The translations under genes and the position numbers were made by a program. Shown in pieces: positions 42,962-53,012 of a DNA stretch of 64,000 bases (the first letter of the stretch is position 1; every line of letters begins with the position of its first letter). This stretch comes from Stutzerimonas stutzeri (GTDB taxonomy: Bacteria; Pseudomonadota; Gammaproteobacteria; Pseudomonadales; Pseudomonadaceae): contig NZ_CP036186.1 in the NCBI RefSeq assembly GCF_015291885.1, positions 62,001 through 126,000 of the forward strand, given 5' to 3'. The notes below the pieces were generated by a model. The model did not search any database. It worked only from the letters and a program-made list of their open reading frames with translations, and was not told where the DNA came from.

Positions 42962-43531
42962 TTATTGTTGCCAGTCGCAAAAGCAGGCCACGGCCAGCGA
43001 ATGCGTAGCGCGCACCTTACGGCCGGCGAGTACCGCGTCGAGGATTGGCTCGACGAAGCTGTTGTCCGAGCTGCACACAGCGCCCTCGCTGTAAGGCCCG
43101 ATATAGACAAGCTCGCCGCTCTGGTCCCAGATGCCCACAGCAGGACTGGCCGGCAGTTGATCGGAGCCGGGCAGGGCGCCGAGGGATTTGAGCGATAACA
43201 GCGGCTGCGGCAGGCGGCCCTTGCTGCCCGGCTTGCGTACTTCGTAGAAGTCGACGGGTTGCCCGGCGAAGCGCTTCAACAACTCCTCCAGGTGCTGTTG
43301 GTTACCGACATTGCAGGGGCAGCTTGGGTCCCAGAAATGCACGAAGCGCACCGGCCCCGGGCCCTGTAGTTCGGCGGGCAGGCGCAGTGCGTCGCCGGAG
43401 AACAGCTCGGCACGTTCGCCATCGAAGGTGCGCAGATAGCGCGCCTCGAACCACCAGAACGCAGCCAGCATGGCGCCGCCCCAGAGCAGGGCGATCAGTG
43501 CAGCGATCAGGTATTTGCGACGAGCACTCAT
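42962..43531 (-). CDS. Membrane-anchored thioredoxin-fold protein with CPC motif (DUF6436-like)
   Basis: 189 residues from the ATG at 43531, which has GGAG about 8 nt upstream. One N-terminal transmembrane helix (YLIAALIALLWGGAMLAAFWW) anchors a periplasmic thioredoxin-like domain (RFVHFWDPSCPCNVGNQQHL). The usual CxxC is replaced by Cys-Pro-Cys, so classical disulfide exchange is uncertain; two further Cys lie at the end (ACFCDW) and one in GAVCSSDN. Function unknown; a role in thiol or metal handling in the periplasm is only a guess. Confidence 0.75.
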   Translation of the reverse strand: MSARRKYLIAALIALLWGGAMLAAFWWFEARYLRTFDGERAELFSGDALRLPAELQGPGPVRFVHFWDPSCPCNVGNQQHLEELLKRFAGQPVDFYEVRKPGSKGRLPQPLLSLKSLGALPGSDQLPASPAVGIWDQSGELVYIGPYSEGAVCSSDNSFVEPILDAVLAGRKVRATHSLAVACFCDWQQ

Positions 43532-43616
43532 GGCTGGCTCCGATGTGGGTGCGCAAGCTTGCCATGGCGCGGCGCAGAGCTGAATATCCCGAGTCCTTGC
43601 CAACCGAAGAAAGCCC

Positions 43617-44555
43617 ATGCCCGCGCGTATCCAGCCCGATCGCCTGCGTAACAGCCTGCCCGCCCTGCGCGAAGCAGCTGACGCATCCGCCGAAACGTTG
43701 CACTACCAGGCCTATTACGGCCTGGACATGCCGCATCGGGGCAATGTGCAGCGGCGACTCGGGCGTTTTCGCGTGCATGACTACGATGTGGTTGCCCAGG
43801 CCTGGTGGCCAGAGCAGCCCCACGCCAGCCTGCTGATCCTGCATGGCTACTACGATCACATGGGCTTGTACCGGCATGTGGTCGACTGGGGGTTGGAGAT
43901 GGGTTTCGCCGTGCTCGCCTGCGACCTGCCGGGCCACGGTCTGTCCAGCGGCCCGCGCGCCAGTATCAACGAGTTCGATGAATACCAGGCCGTGCTGACC
44001 GGGTTGTTCGAGCAGGCGCGCCAGCTGGATCTGCCGCGGCCGTGGCATCTGCTTGGCCAGAGCACTGGTGGTGCCATCGCGCTGGATCACCTGCTGCACC
44101 AGGCCGACAACCCGGACCTGGGCCGCACCATTCTGCTCGCTCCGCTGGTTCGACCGCGCGCATGGTTGCGCTCGCGTGTCAGCTACGAACTGTTGCGGCG
44201 TTTCGTGCAGCAGATCCCGCGGACGTTCAGCGAGAACTCCAGTGATCCCGCTTTCCTCGAGTTCGTTCAGAGCCAGGATCCGCTGCAGCCGGACATCCTG
44301 CCCACGGCCTGGGTCGGTGCGCTGTCACGCTGGATCCCACGTATCGAGGGAGCGGCTGACAGTGCGCACTCGCCGTTGATCATTCAAGGTGAAGCAGACA
44401 TGACGGTGGACTGGCAGTACAACCTGCCGATCCTCGAGCGCAAGTTCGCCGGCGCGGAGGTTCTGCGTCTGCCCGGTGCTCGCCACCATCTGGTGAACGA
44501 GCGTGAAGAGTTGCGCCAGGCGTATTTCGACTTTCTGCGCGAGCGCCTGAACTAG
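43617..44555 (+). CDS. Alpha/beta hydrolase (monoacylglycerol-lipase-like)
   Basis: 312 residues with the serine hydrolase elbow GQSTGG (LLGQSTGGAIALDHLL), oxyanion HGYYDH after SLLILHGYYDHMGLYRHVVD, CDLPGHGLSSGPRASINEF, an acid in QGEADMTVDW and the late His in GARHHLVNE. The pattern is closest to monoacylglycerol lipase or lysophospholipase. No signal peptide, so probably cytosolic. The first 40 residues precede the fold and are variable. It stands alone, divergent from the thioredoxin-like gene. Confidence 0.83.
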   Translation: MPARIQPDRLRNSLPALREAADASAETLHYQAYYGLDMPHRGNVQRRLGRFRVHDYDVVAQAWWPEQPHASLLILHGYYDHMGLYRHVVDWGLEMGFAVLACDLPGHGLSSGPRASINEFDEYQAVLTGLFEQARQLDLPRPWHLLGQSTGGAIALDHLLHQADNPDLGRTILLAPLVRPRAWLRSRVSYELLRRFVQQIPRTFSENSSDPAFLEFVQSQDPLQPDILPTAWVGALSRWIPRIEGAADSAHSPLIIQGEADMTVDWQYNLPILERKFAGAEVLRLPGARHHLVNEREELRQAYFDFLRERLN

Positions 44556-44573
44556 CGCCGCGCACGTCGCCAA

Positions 44574-45338
44574 TCAGATGCCTTGCTGCGGTTCCAGCTC
44601 GGTTCCGCTCATACCCACCGCAAGTCCCGCGCGCAACGCTTTCAGCGCAGCCTGGTAGTAGGCTTGGCCCTCGTCCGATTGGGCGAATGCCACGTATTCT
44701 TCCAATTCTGCATCGGACAAATCGCGGTAGACGTAGAGCAGGGTGTTATCGAGCTCGGCCTCGGCCTGCTCGATCAAGCGCTGGCGTTGGCTGCTCAGCA
44801 GACCTTGCGCCTGATTGCCGCCGAGCAAGCCTGGAATCATCTGGCTGAGGCTGTCGGCGGCGACACCGGCCAGCGCCAGACTGACCTCGGCACCCGCTTC
44901 GCTGGCTGGAATGGCCGTCGCCAGGTGTCGGATCAGCAGTTGTCGATTGCTTCCTGCCTCCATCCGCGGCAGGCCATTGGCATGCTGTGCCAGTTGCTCC
45001 CGACGTGCGGCGAGCACTTCAGCGGAAACGATCTTGCGGCCCAGCGGGCTCTGGAAGAACTCCAGCGCTGGTTGCGGCTCGGCCAGGTTTTCGCGCAACG
45101 CCCGTTGTGCGCGTTGGTCGATTGCATGGGAGGCGAAGCGGCGATTGCTGTTGGTCACCAGGGCCTGGAATACCGCTGGGGGCAGGGTGTCCTTGTAGCG
45201 CTGTTGGGCTGCGGTCAGCGCATCGGCGAAATTGGCTCGCTGTTCGGTCCAGCCGGCGGTTTCGTAGAGTTCGTTGTAGGTGTCGGCGAAGCTGGTGAAG
45301 CTCAATGTCAGCAGTACACAGGCTAAGAGGGTGCGCAT
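44574..45338 (-). CDS. DUF2059-domain periplasmic protein
   Basis: 254 residues with a signal peptide (MRTLLACVLLTLSFTSFA). The helical remainder contains the DUF2059-type C-terminal motif (YRDLSDAELEEYVAFAQSDEGQAYYQAAL). Proteins with this domain are periplasmic and of unknown function. The stop lies 18 bp from the convergent hydrolase stop. The helical, Gln-rich composition fits a structural or chaperone-like role, but nothing specific can be claimed. Confidence 0.78.
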   Translation of the reverse strand: MRTLLACVLLTLSFTSFADTYNELYETAGWTEQRANFADALTAAQQRYKDTLPPAVFQALVTNSNRRFASHAIDQRAQRALRENLAEPQPALEFFQSPLGRKIVSAEVLAARREQLAQHANGLPRMEAGSNRQLLIRHLATAIPASEAGAEVSLALAGVAADSLSQMIPGLLGGNQAQGLLSSQRQRLIEQAEAELDNTLLYVYRDLSDAELEEYVAFAQSDEGQAYYQAALKALRAGLAVGMSGTELEPQQGI

Positions 45339-45492
45339 GGAAGCTCCTGTCTGGCGGGCGGTTCATTTTCCGTGCCCCGGCGCATGCTTGTCGAGGCGTA
45401 CAAGTGCTGCAGACATCTGGCGCAGCGACGGTGCTTGTGGCGGAGTCTCAACAGACCCTAGACTCCTGCGGTATCCCTTCGGAGTCACTTCC

Positions 45493-46101
45493 TTGCAGTT
45501 CTCTTCGATCATCGACGACCTGGCCGAGCGCGGCTGGTCGCTAAAGAGTTCTTTCCTTCCCAGTGATGTGACCCACAAGCTGGCCGACGAGTGCCGCAAG
45601 CGTGAGGCCGAAGGGGCGCTGGCGCCTGCGGGTGTTGGCCGTGGCGAAGCGCAGGCAGTGCGCGAGGGCATTCGCAGCGATCATATTCAGTGGCTGGAGC
45701 CGGGCCAGGCTGTGGTGTGCGATCACTACCTCACGGTGATGGATGAGCTGCGTCAGACGCTCAATCGCGGGCTGTTCCTCGGTCTGGAGGAGTTCGAATG
45801 CCATTTTGCCTTCTATCCGCCAGGCGCCTTCTACCAGACGCATCTGGACCGTTTTCGCGATGACGACAGTCGTGCGGTCACTGCAGTGCTGTACCTGAAT
45901 CCGGATTGGCAGCCCAGCCACGCCGGTGAGCTGCGCATGCACTTCCCCGACGGCAGGCAAATGGATGTGCCGCCGCTGGCCGGCAATCTGGTGGTATTTC
46001 TCTCCGGTGAGTTTCCCCATGAAGTGCTGGTCACCCAGGCCGATCGTTTGTCGTTGACCGGCTGGTTCCGGCGGCGCCCGGCGGATGTGCTGGCGATCTG
46101 A
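45493..46101 (+). CDS. 2-oxoglutarate/Fe(II)-dependent oxygenase (prolyl-4-hydroxylase-like)
   Basis: About 202 residues from a TTG with GGAG about 8 nt upstream; longer frames start inside the divergent gene and carry no family features. The iron ligands are visible as HLD in FYQTHLDRF and the later His in GEFPHEVL, with Arg of RLSLTGWFRR as the 2-oxoglutarate anchor. The chain FECHFAFYPPGAFYQTHLD and TAVLYLNPDW is typical of EGL-9/P4H-like bacterial oxygenases, some of which hydroxylate translation factors or ribosomal proteins. The substrate here is unknown. Confidence 0.82.
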   Translation: MQFSSIIDDLAERGWSLKSSFLPSDVTHKLADECRKREAEGALAPAGVGRGEAQAVREGIRSDHIQWLEPGQAVVCDHYLTVMDELRQTLNRGLFLGLEEFECHFAFYPPGAFYQTHLDRFRDDDSRAVTAVLYLNPDWQPSHAGELRMHFPDGRQMDVPPLAGNLVVFLSGEFPHEVLVTQADRLSLTGWFRRRPADVLAI

Positions 46102-46119
46102 CGAACCTTTCTCCAGCCG

Positions 46120-46146
46120 AAAAAAAAGCCCGGCATACGCCGGGCT
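46120..46146 (-). terminator. Rho-independent terminator after dctM
   Basis: Read leftward, AGCCCGGC and GCCGGGCT form an eight-base-pair stem with a four-base loop followed by TTTTTTTT. It ends the dct transcript; it may also help stop the converging oxygenase transcript. Confidence 0.9.
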
Positions 46147-46168
46147 AAAGGGAAGTAAGCGTTGAGGG

Positions 46169-47449
46169 TTACATGCCCAGCCAGTTCGGCAGTGCCAAGG
46201 AAATCGATGGCACGTAGGTGATGACCACCAGGAAGCTCAGCATCAGCGCCAGCCACGGCATCACCGCGCGGATGACCTGGGTAACCGGCATACCCGTCAC
46301 CGCCGAGGCGACGAACAGGTTTAGCCCCACGGGTGGTGTTATCAATCCGATCTCCATGTTCACCACCATGATGATGCCCAAGTGAATCGGATCGATGCCC
46401 AGCTGAATGGCGATCGGGAACAGAATCGGCGCCAGGATCAGGATGATTGCCGACGGCTCCATGAAAGCACCGGCCACTAGCAGGACGATATTCACCACCA
46501 GCAAGAACATCCAGGGTTGCAGGCCTGCTTCGATCACCCAAGCGGTGATTGCCTGCGGAATCTGCTCGGTGGTCAGCACGTGGGCGAAGAGCATGGCGTT
46601 GGCGATGATGAACATCAGCATGATGCTCAGCTTGCCCGACTCCAGAATCACCTTCGGGCATTCGCGCAGCGTCATGTCTTTATAGACGAACAGCGCGATG
46701 AATGCCGAGTACACCGCCGCCACGGCTGCAGCCTCGGTGGGTGTGAACATGCCGGAGTAGATGCCGCCGAGGATGATCACCATCAGCAGGAGGCCCCAGA
46801 GCGCCTTGCGTGCAGCCGAGAGCCACTCGCGGAAAGATGCGCGCGGCAGGGCCGGGAGGTTCTTTTTCACCGCGATAATGTAGATCGCCACCATCAGTGC
46901 CAGGCCGAGCAGAACGCCCGGTATCACGCCGGCCATGAACAGCTTGCCCACGGACTGCTCGGTAGCAGCGGCGTAGACCACCATCACCACCGATGGTGGG
47001 ATGAGGATACCCAGGGTGCCGGCGTTACAGACGATGCCGGCGCCAAAAGCCTGCGGGTAGCCGGAGCGCACCATGCCCGCAATGGCAATGGAACCGACTG
47101 CGGCCACGGTTGCCGGTGACGAACCGGACAACGCGGCGAACAGCATGCACGCCAGTACTGCGCCGATTGCCAGGCCGCCACGAATGTGGCCGACGCAGGC
47201 GTTGGCGAAATCGATCAGGCGACGGGCTACGCCGCCCGTCGTCATGAATGAGCCAGCCAGCAGGAAGAACGGGATCGCCAGCAGCGTGTAGTGTTCGGAG
47301 GTCTCGAACAGCTTGATCGCCAGCGAGCGCACCGAATCCTGGCTGAAGATCATGATCGTCAGCGAACCGGCCAGGCCCAGGGAAACGGCCACCGGCACAC
47401 CGATGAACATCAGTGCGAAGAGGGCGACGAACAGGAACAGAATGGTCAT
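46169..47449 (-). CDS. dctM: TRAP C4-dicarboxylate transporter large permease DctM
   Basis: 426 residues with about 12 membrane helices; N-terminus ILFLFVALFALMFIGVPVAV and motifs AALSGSSPATVAAVGSI and MEIGLITPPVGLNLFVAS are hallmarks of DctM. It is the sodium-coupled transport subunit importing succinate, fumarate and malate delivered by DctP. Four-base overlap with dctQ. Last gene of the dctPQM unit, followed by a good terminator. Confidence 0.95.
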   Translation of the reverse strand: MTILFLFVALFALMFIGVPVAVSLGLAGSLTIMIFSQDSVRSLAIKLFETSEHYTLLAIPFFLLAGSFMTTGGVARRLIDFANACVGHIRGGLAIGAVLACMLFAALSGSSPATVAAVGSIAIAGMVRSGYPQAFGAGIVCNAGTLGILIPPSVVMVVYAAATEQSVGKLFMAGVIPGVLLGLALMVAIYIIAVKKNLPALPRASFREWLSAARKALWGLLLMVIILGGIYSGMFTPTEAAAVAAVYSAFIALFVYKDMTLRECPKVILESGKLSIMLMFIIANAMLFAHVLTTEQIPQAITAWVIEAGLQPWMFLLVVNIVLLVAGAFMEPSAIILILAPILFPIAIQLGIDPIHLGIIMVVNMEIGLITPPVGLNLFVASAVTGMPVTQVIRAVMPWLALMLSFLVVITYVPSISLALPNWLGM

Positions 47450-48075
47450 TGCTTGGGCTCCTCTTCGCCGAGCTTGATGGCATCGGCCGCTTCATCGGCG
47501 AGGCCGAGGCCGGTCTGCTCGTTGCGCAGGATACGCACGAAGATCTCGGCGAAACGGATGAACACCATGGCGAAGCCAAACGGCACGATCATGCCTATGT
47601 GCCATTGCTTGATGCCGACATGACCGAGGTCTTCCGCACCGATGTTGGCGATGAACAGTGCCTGGATCCATTCGAAGCTGGCGACGGTCAGCAGGCCCGC
47701 GTAACCCAGGCAGAACAGGCAGGCAACGATGCCGATGACGCGCTGAATGTGGCGCGGCGCCAGCTTGACTAGGGCGTCGACACCGATGTGGCCAGCGGTG
47801 CGCACGCCGTAGGCAAGGCCGGAAAAGATCAGCCAGGCGAACAGTGCTTTGGTCAGCGCGGTACTCCAGGTCATGGCCTGAGCCAGGCCGATGATGAAGT
47901 CGCCGATGCCGAACCAGAAGTCGGCGCTTCCTTCGAACCGGTCGCCCAGATCGTAGAAGAGCGTGTAGAGATTGTTGAGGATCACGTAGACGAAGGTCAC
48001 CAATGTCATGGCGGCCAGCAGAAAGGCGATAAAACCTTCCTCGAAGCGATCCCAGACGCGCCAGAGGGCGTTCAT
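47446..48075 (-). CDS. dctQ: TRAP transporter small permease DctQ
   Basis: About 209 residues with four membrane helices (FIAFLLAAMTLVTFVYVIL at the start, GIVACLFCLGYAGLLTVASF in the middle). The ATG at 48075 is preferred because GGGAG lies nine bases before it; for the ATG at 48084 the same GGGAG is directly adjacent. DctQ pairs with DctM in the inner membrane. A stem-loop at 48309-48328 separates it from dctP, as is common where the binding protein is needed in excess. Confidence 0.92.
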   Translation of the reverse strand: MNALWRVWDRFEEGFIAFLLAAMTLVTFVYVILNNLYTLFYDLGDRFEGSADFWFGIGDFIIGLAQAMTWSTALTKALFAWLIFSGLAYGVRTAGHIGVDALVKLAPRHIQRVIGIVACLFCLGYAGLLTVASFEWIQALFIANIGAEDLGHVGIKQWHIGMIVPFGFAMVFIRFAEIFVRILRNEQTGLGLADEAADAIKLGEEEPKQ

Positions 48076-48308
48076 GGATGACATCTCCCGATGGACTGCT
48101 GTTGTGCGAAGGCAGCACGGAGGTGCGCCGTGGACCAGCCGGGGCAGGCTGGGGGACAGAGCAATGAAAAACTCTTGTTGTCGCCATCGAAGCGGCGTGG
48201 CCCGGGATCACCTCGGCCTGGCCTTTCTGCCCTTGGATGCGGGCTTGGTCTTCGCTAGCTGCTTTGTTTTTTCACTGAGCTGTCGGGTTTCTCTGGTGGT
48301 GCAGCAAA

Positions 48309-48328
48309 GGGGCGGGAGTAACCGCCCC
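48309..48328 (-). terminator. Intercistronic stem-loop between dctP and dctQ
   Basis: GGGGCGG (48309-48315) pairs with CCGCCCC (48322-48328); on the minus strand it is followed only by TTTGCT. It lies 12 nt after the dctP stop and probably causes partial termination or stabilises dctP mRNA, raising DctP over DctQM. Confidence 0.6.
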
Positions 48329-48339
48329 TCGGCAAAGGC

Positions 48340-49452
<1,113 letters not shown>

Positions 49453-49467
49453 TCATTGAGTTTCAGG

Positions 49468-49483
49468 AGCAATGCCTGTGCCA
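49468..49483 (-). promoter_or_regulatory. Sigma-54 (RpoN) promoter of dctP
   Basis: On the minus strand the site reads TGGCACAGGCATTGCT, an exact match to the -24/-12 consensus TGGCAC-N5-TTGCW. It lies about 130 bp before the dctP ATG, and the neighbouring DctD is a sigma-54 activator. Transcription should start about 12 nt downstream, near 49458. Confidence 0.9.
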
Positions 49484-49558
49484 ATAACGAGCAGAGCAGC
49501 TGAAGGCAGGGAGTTTACCCAGCAATAGATGAAGGTTTGAATGGCCAATTGCCAACAA

Positions 49559-49575
49559 GTGCGTCTAAGTCGCAC
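49559..49575 (-). promoter_or_regulatory. Candidate DctD upstream activating site
   Basis: GTGCG (49559-49563) and CGCAC (49571-49575) are inverted repeats within AAGTGCG...CGCACCTT, about 80 bp upstream of the sigma-54 promoter, a normal distance for an enhancer bound by DctD. Short, so assigned mainly on position. Confidence 0.42.
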
Positions 49576-49632
49576 CTTTGCGGGAGGAAGGTGGCATCGC
49601 TTGGGGTTTCTGAAGGGGGCTGCCCGGGTTCA

Positions 49633-49675
49633 CCCTCGCGTCTGCGAACGCGAGGGGGGTGGCGGTTTTCCGCCA
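49633..49675 (-). terminator. Two hairpins after dctD
   Basis: CCCTCGCGT/ACGCGAGGG (49633-49641 with 49648-49656) and TGGCGG/CCGCCA (49660-49665 with 49670-49675) lie side by side between the dctD stop and the dctP control region. Together they probably insulate dctP from dctBD read-through. No T tract. Confidence 0.55.
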
Positions 49676-49676
49676 T

Positions 49677-51071
49677 TTAGTCGTTGTCGTCGGGCGAGCT
49701 TCCGCCAGTTTCATTCGCGCTCAGGCCATGTTTGCGCAGCTTGTCGTGCAGCGTTTTGCGCGGCAGGCCCAAGGCCTCGGCAACGCTGCGCAGTGAGCCA
49801 TGTGGGCGGTTGAGCTCGGCGGCGATCAGCGCCCGTTCGAACGCTTCGACCTGCTCGCCCAGACTGCCCCTACCGGCAAGGCCGCCGGCTGTTTCGCTGC
49901 CAGGCGCGTCGAGGCCCAAACCTAACCCCAGAGCGAAGCGTTCGGCAGTGTTCTGCAGCTCGCGCACATTGCCCGGCCAGGCGTGACGCAGCAATACGGC
50001 GCGCTGTTCCGGCTGCAGCTCGCGTATCGGCAGGCCGTGGCGCTGCGCGGCGGCCTCGGCAAAGTGCTGAAACAGCAGGAGAATGTCGTCGCTGCGCTCA
50101 CGCAGCGGCGGAATACGCAGCGGCGCGACGTTGAGTCGGTAATACAGATCGGCGCGGAATCGGCCCTGGTCGGCGGCGATCCGTAGATCCTCCTTGGTTG
50201 CCGCGATGACGCGGATATCCAATGGAGTCGACTGATTGCCACCAAGCCGCTCGACGACCCGCTCCTGCAGCAAGCGCAGCAGCTTGACCTGCACGTCGAG
50301 GCTCATGCTTTCGATCTCATCGAGGAACAGCGTGCCGCCGTTGGCGAATTCGAACTTGCCGATGCGCCGCTTCTGCGCGCCAGTGAAGGCACCCGGCTCG
50401 TGGCCGAACAGCTCGCTTTCCACCACCGACTCGGCGAGCGCCCCGGCGTTGATTGCGACGAAGGGGCCGTTGCGCCGGTTGGACAGGTCGTGCAAGGCGC
50501 GGGCAACCACCTCCTTGCCAGCACCCGTTTCGCCGAGGATCAGCACATCCGCCTGGGTGCTGGCCAGTGCACCGATCTGCTCGCGCAGGCGCAACATCGC
50601 CTTCGATTGTCCGAGCAGGCGCGCCGAAAGCTGCTGGTGGTCGGCCAGGGCCAGGCGCAGGGAGCGGTTGTCCAGCACCAGCTGACGTAACGCCAGGGCG
50701 CGGCGCACGCTGTCGAGTAGTGCTTCACTGGGGAACGGCTTTTCCAGGAAATCGTAAGCCCCGGCGCGCATCGCCTGCACCGCCAACTGGATATCGCCAT
50801 GCCCGGTGATGAGAATCACCGGCAGCTCGCTGTCGCGTGTGCGCAGTTGCTGCTGCAGTTCCAGGCCATCAATTCCAGGCATGCGGATATCGCTGACCAC
50901 TACGCCCGGCCAATCCACCGGCAGACGCGCTGCCAGATCACGCGCGTCGCCCAGGCTGGCGACCTTGAGGCCAGCCAGGTCGAGGGTCTGGCTCAGGGCC
51001 TGGCGCAGGTGCGGATCGTCGTCGATCAGCAGCACCTGCGCCTGGGCGCTGATCGGGTTGTCGCTGCTCAT
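49677..51071 (-). CDS. dctD: C4-dicarboxylate response regulator DctD (sigma-54 activator)
   Basis: 464 residues. Receiver (about 12-125; LLIDDDPHLR, phospho-acceptor Asp61 in VVVSDIRMPG, FLEKPF), AAA+ domain (GETGAGKEVVARALH as Walker A, HEPGAFTGAQKR with the GAFTGA loop that contacts sigma-54, GGTLFLDEIESM as Walker B) and a Fis-type helix-turn-helix at the end (GSLRSVAEALGLPRKTLHDK). DctB phosphorylates it when dicarboxylates are present; it then activates the RpoN promoter of dctP. Overlaps dctB by four bases. Confidence 0.95.
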   Translation of the reverse strand: MSSDNPISAQAQVLLIDDDPHLRQALSQTLDLAGLKVASLGDARDLAARLPVDWPGVVVSDIRMPGIDGLELQQQLRTRDSELPVILITGHGDIQLAVQAMRAGAYDFLEKPFPSEALLDSVRRALALRQLVLDNRSLRLALADHQQLSARLLGQSKAMLRLREQIGALASTQADVLILGETGAGKEVVARALHDLSNRRNGPFVAINAGALAESVVESELFGHEPGAFTGAQKRRIGKFEFANGGTLFLDEIESMSLDVQVKLLRLLQERVVERLGGNQSTPLDIRVIAATKEDLRIAADQGRFRADLYYRLNVAPLRIPPLRERSDDILLLFQHFAEAAAQRHGLPIRELQPEQRAVLLRHAWPGNVRELQNTAERFALGLGLGLDAPGSETAGGLAGRGSLGEQVEAFERALIAAELNRPHGSLRSVAEALGLPRKTLHDKLRKHGLSANETGGSSPDDND

Positions 51072-52876
51072 TGGAAGTGGTCCTCGGTAGGAAAGGCGAC
51101 GCCAGGCTCGGCACTGCGCAGAAATAGGCCAAGCTGCGCGCCACCCTCGGGATGATTGCTCATGCGCAGTTCACCGCCCAGGGCGCGGGTCAGCGTATCG
51201 CAGATCGCCAGGCCGAGCCCCAGACCTTGAGCGCTGGTCTTGGTGGTGAAGAACGGCTCGCGGGCGCGCTGCAGTGACTCATCGCTGAAGCCTGGGCCGT
51301 TGTCGCGCAGACTGAGCAGCACGCCGTCGCCCTGTAGTTCGGCGCGCAGCCAGATGCGCCTTGGCGGTGGCCTTTCGGCCAGAGCGTCGAGCGCGTTGGC
51401 CAGCAGGTTGGCGAGGATCTGCCGCAACCGCGTTTCGCCAGCCTGTACCCACAGGGTGGCCTCCGGCAGATCACGAATGAGTTCGACACCCATGCCCTGG
51501 CGACGCTTGGCGAGCAGCGCCAGGGCGTCGTCCAGTGCGGGCTGCAGCGCAACCCGTTCCGGCGCATGCTGGTCGCGGCGGGCGAAGGCACGCAGGTGGG
51601 CGATGATCGATGCCATGCGCGCGGTCAATTCGCTGATCAGTCGCAGGTTGTCGCGGGCTTCAGCGTTGCGCTGGTGGTCGAGCAGCACCCCGGCGTTGTC
51701 GGCGTAGCTGCGGATCGCCGCCAGCGGCTGGTTGAGTTCGTGGCTGATGCTCGCCGACATGGTCCCCAGGGCCGACAGCTTGCCGGCCTGCAGCAGCTCG
51801 TCCTGGGCACGCACCAGTTCCTGCTGAGCCTGTTCGCGCTCCAGTACTTCGACCTTGAGCCGACTGTTCAGCGCCTCAAGGTCGCGGGTACGCTCCAGCA
51901 CGCGCTGTTCCAGCTGGTGGCGTGCCTTGGCATCCAGCGCCAATCGTTCGATGAAATGGCGGCGGCGCTGCATCAGCAAGCCGAGCCAGAGCAGCAGTGC
52001 CAGCAGCATGGCGGCACCGATGGCGACTACGGTGCGCACCGGGCGCTCGATCAGGTTGATCGGCGCGAGGATGCGCACCGTCCACCCAGTCTCCTTCAGT
52101 TCCCGACTCTGGATCAACCAGGCATCGATGTTCAAGGTCAGATCCTGCGGATACAGGGTCGGGTAGGGTTGATCGACGGCGATCTGCTCGCGCTCGTCGA
52201 CGCCTAGCCCACGGGTCGCGCGGAAGCGCCATTCCGGGCGGGAGGTGAGAATCACCACGCCGAAGTTGTCGGTTACCAGCAGCTGCTCCGGCGTGCTGCC
52301 CCAGAGCGTCTCGGTGTGGTCCAGGTCGACCTTGACCACCAGTACGCCGAGGATGCCATTGTCGTCACGTACGGCGGCGCCGAAGTAGTAGCCGCGCTTG
52401 CCGGAAGTGGTGCCAAGGCCGAAGAAGCGTCCCAGGTGACCTTCCATGGCCTGGCGGAAATAGGGGCGGAAGGCGAAATTGCGGTCGACGAAGCTGTCTT
52501 CCTCGTCCCAGTTCGAGGCAGCCAGGGTGTTGCCGTCGGTGCCCATGAGGTAGATCACGTCGGCACCGGTCTGGTTGCGCAGTCGCTTTAACAGTCGGTT
52601 GGCGTTATCCCGTATGGCCGGTGCATCAGCCTGCTGCAGCACGGCGCGCAATGCCGGCAGGTCGCCAAGGATGCGTGGCAGCACCTCGTAGCGGTTCAGT
52701 GTGCCGAGCAGGTTGGCCACGTAGAGGTCGAGGGTCTGCCGGTTCTGTTCGATCAGTTCATTGCGGTAATAGCGCTCGGCGAGCTGTTGCAGCGGCCAGA
52801 GCAGAGGCGCGAGCAGCAAGGCCAGCAGGGCGAGGTTGCGCCAGCGGGGGCGGCGAGGAGGATGCAGTGCAGTCAT
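51068..52876 (-). CDS. dctB: C4-dicarboxylate sensor histidine kinase DctB
   Basis: About 602 residues from the ATG at 52876. Membrane helices near the N-terminus (LALLALLLAPLLWPLQQL) and in the middle (TVVAIGAAMLLALLLWLGLL) bracket a double PAS/Cache-like periplasmic sensor (GVVILTSRPEWRFRATRGL). The cytoplasmic part has a coiled coil (RLKVEVLEREQAQQELV), HisKA with the DctB-type ISHELNQPLAAIRSYADN, and HATPase (DNGPGFSD, GLGLGLAICDTL). It senses succinate or malate and phosphorylates DctD. Confidence 0.94.
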   Translation of the reverse strand: MTALHPPRRPRWRNLALLALLLAPLLWPLQQLAERYYRNELIEQNRQTLDLYVANLLGTLNRYEVLPRILGDLPALRAVLQQADAPAIRDNANRLLKRLRNQTGADVIYLMGTDGNTLAASNWDEEDSFVDRNFAFRPYFRQAMEGHLGRFFGLGTTSGKRGYYFGAAVRDDNGILGVLVVKVDLDHTETLWGSTPEQLLVTDNFGVVILTSRPEWRFRATRGLGVDEREQIAVDQPYPTLYPQDLTLNIDAWLIQSRELKETGWTVRILAPINLIERPVRTVVAIGAAMLLALLLWLGLLMQRRRHFIERLALDAKARHQLEQRVLERTRDLEALNSRLKVEVLEREQAQQELVRAQDELLQAGKLSALGTMSASISHELNQPLAAIRSYADNAGVLLDHQRNAEARDNLRLISELTARMASIIAHLRAFARRDQHAPERVALQPALDDALALLAKRRQGMGVELIRDLPEATLWVQAGETRLRQILANLLANALDALAERPPPRRIWLRAELQGDGVLLSLRDNGPGFSDESLQRAREPFFTTKTSAQGLGLGLAICDTLTRALGGELRMSNHPEGGAQLGLFLRSAEPGVAFPTEDHFQ

Positions 52877-53012
52877 GCGAGGGCGCCTGGATGTCGGGCG
52901 CATTATGCACGCAGAGCATGCCTGCGTTCAGCCGTCGATTTCCGTACCGATCGCGAGGGTAGGGTAGGACCGGTTGTGGCGGCTTCTGTGCGCAGCCCGA
53001 CCGCTGCTCGGG

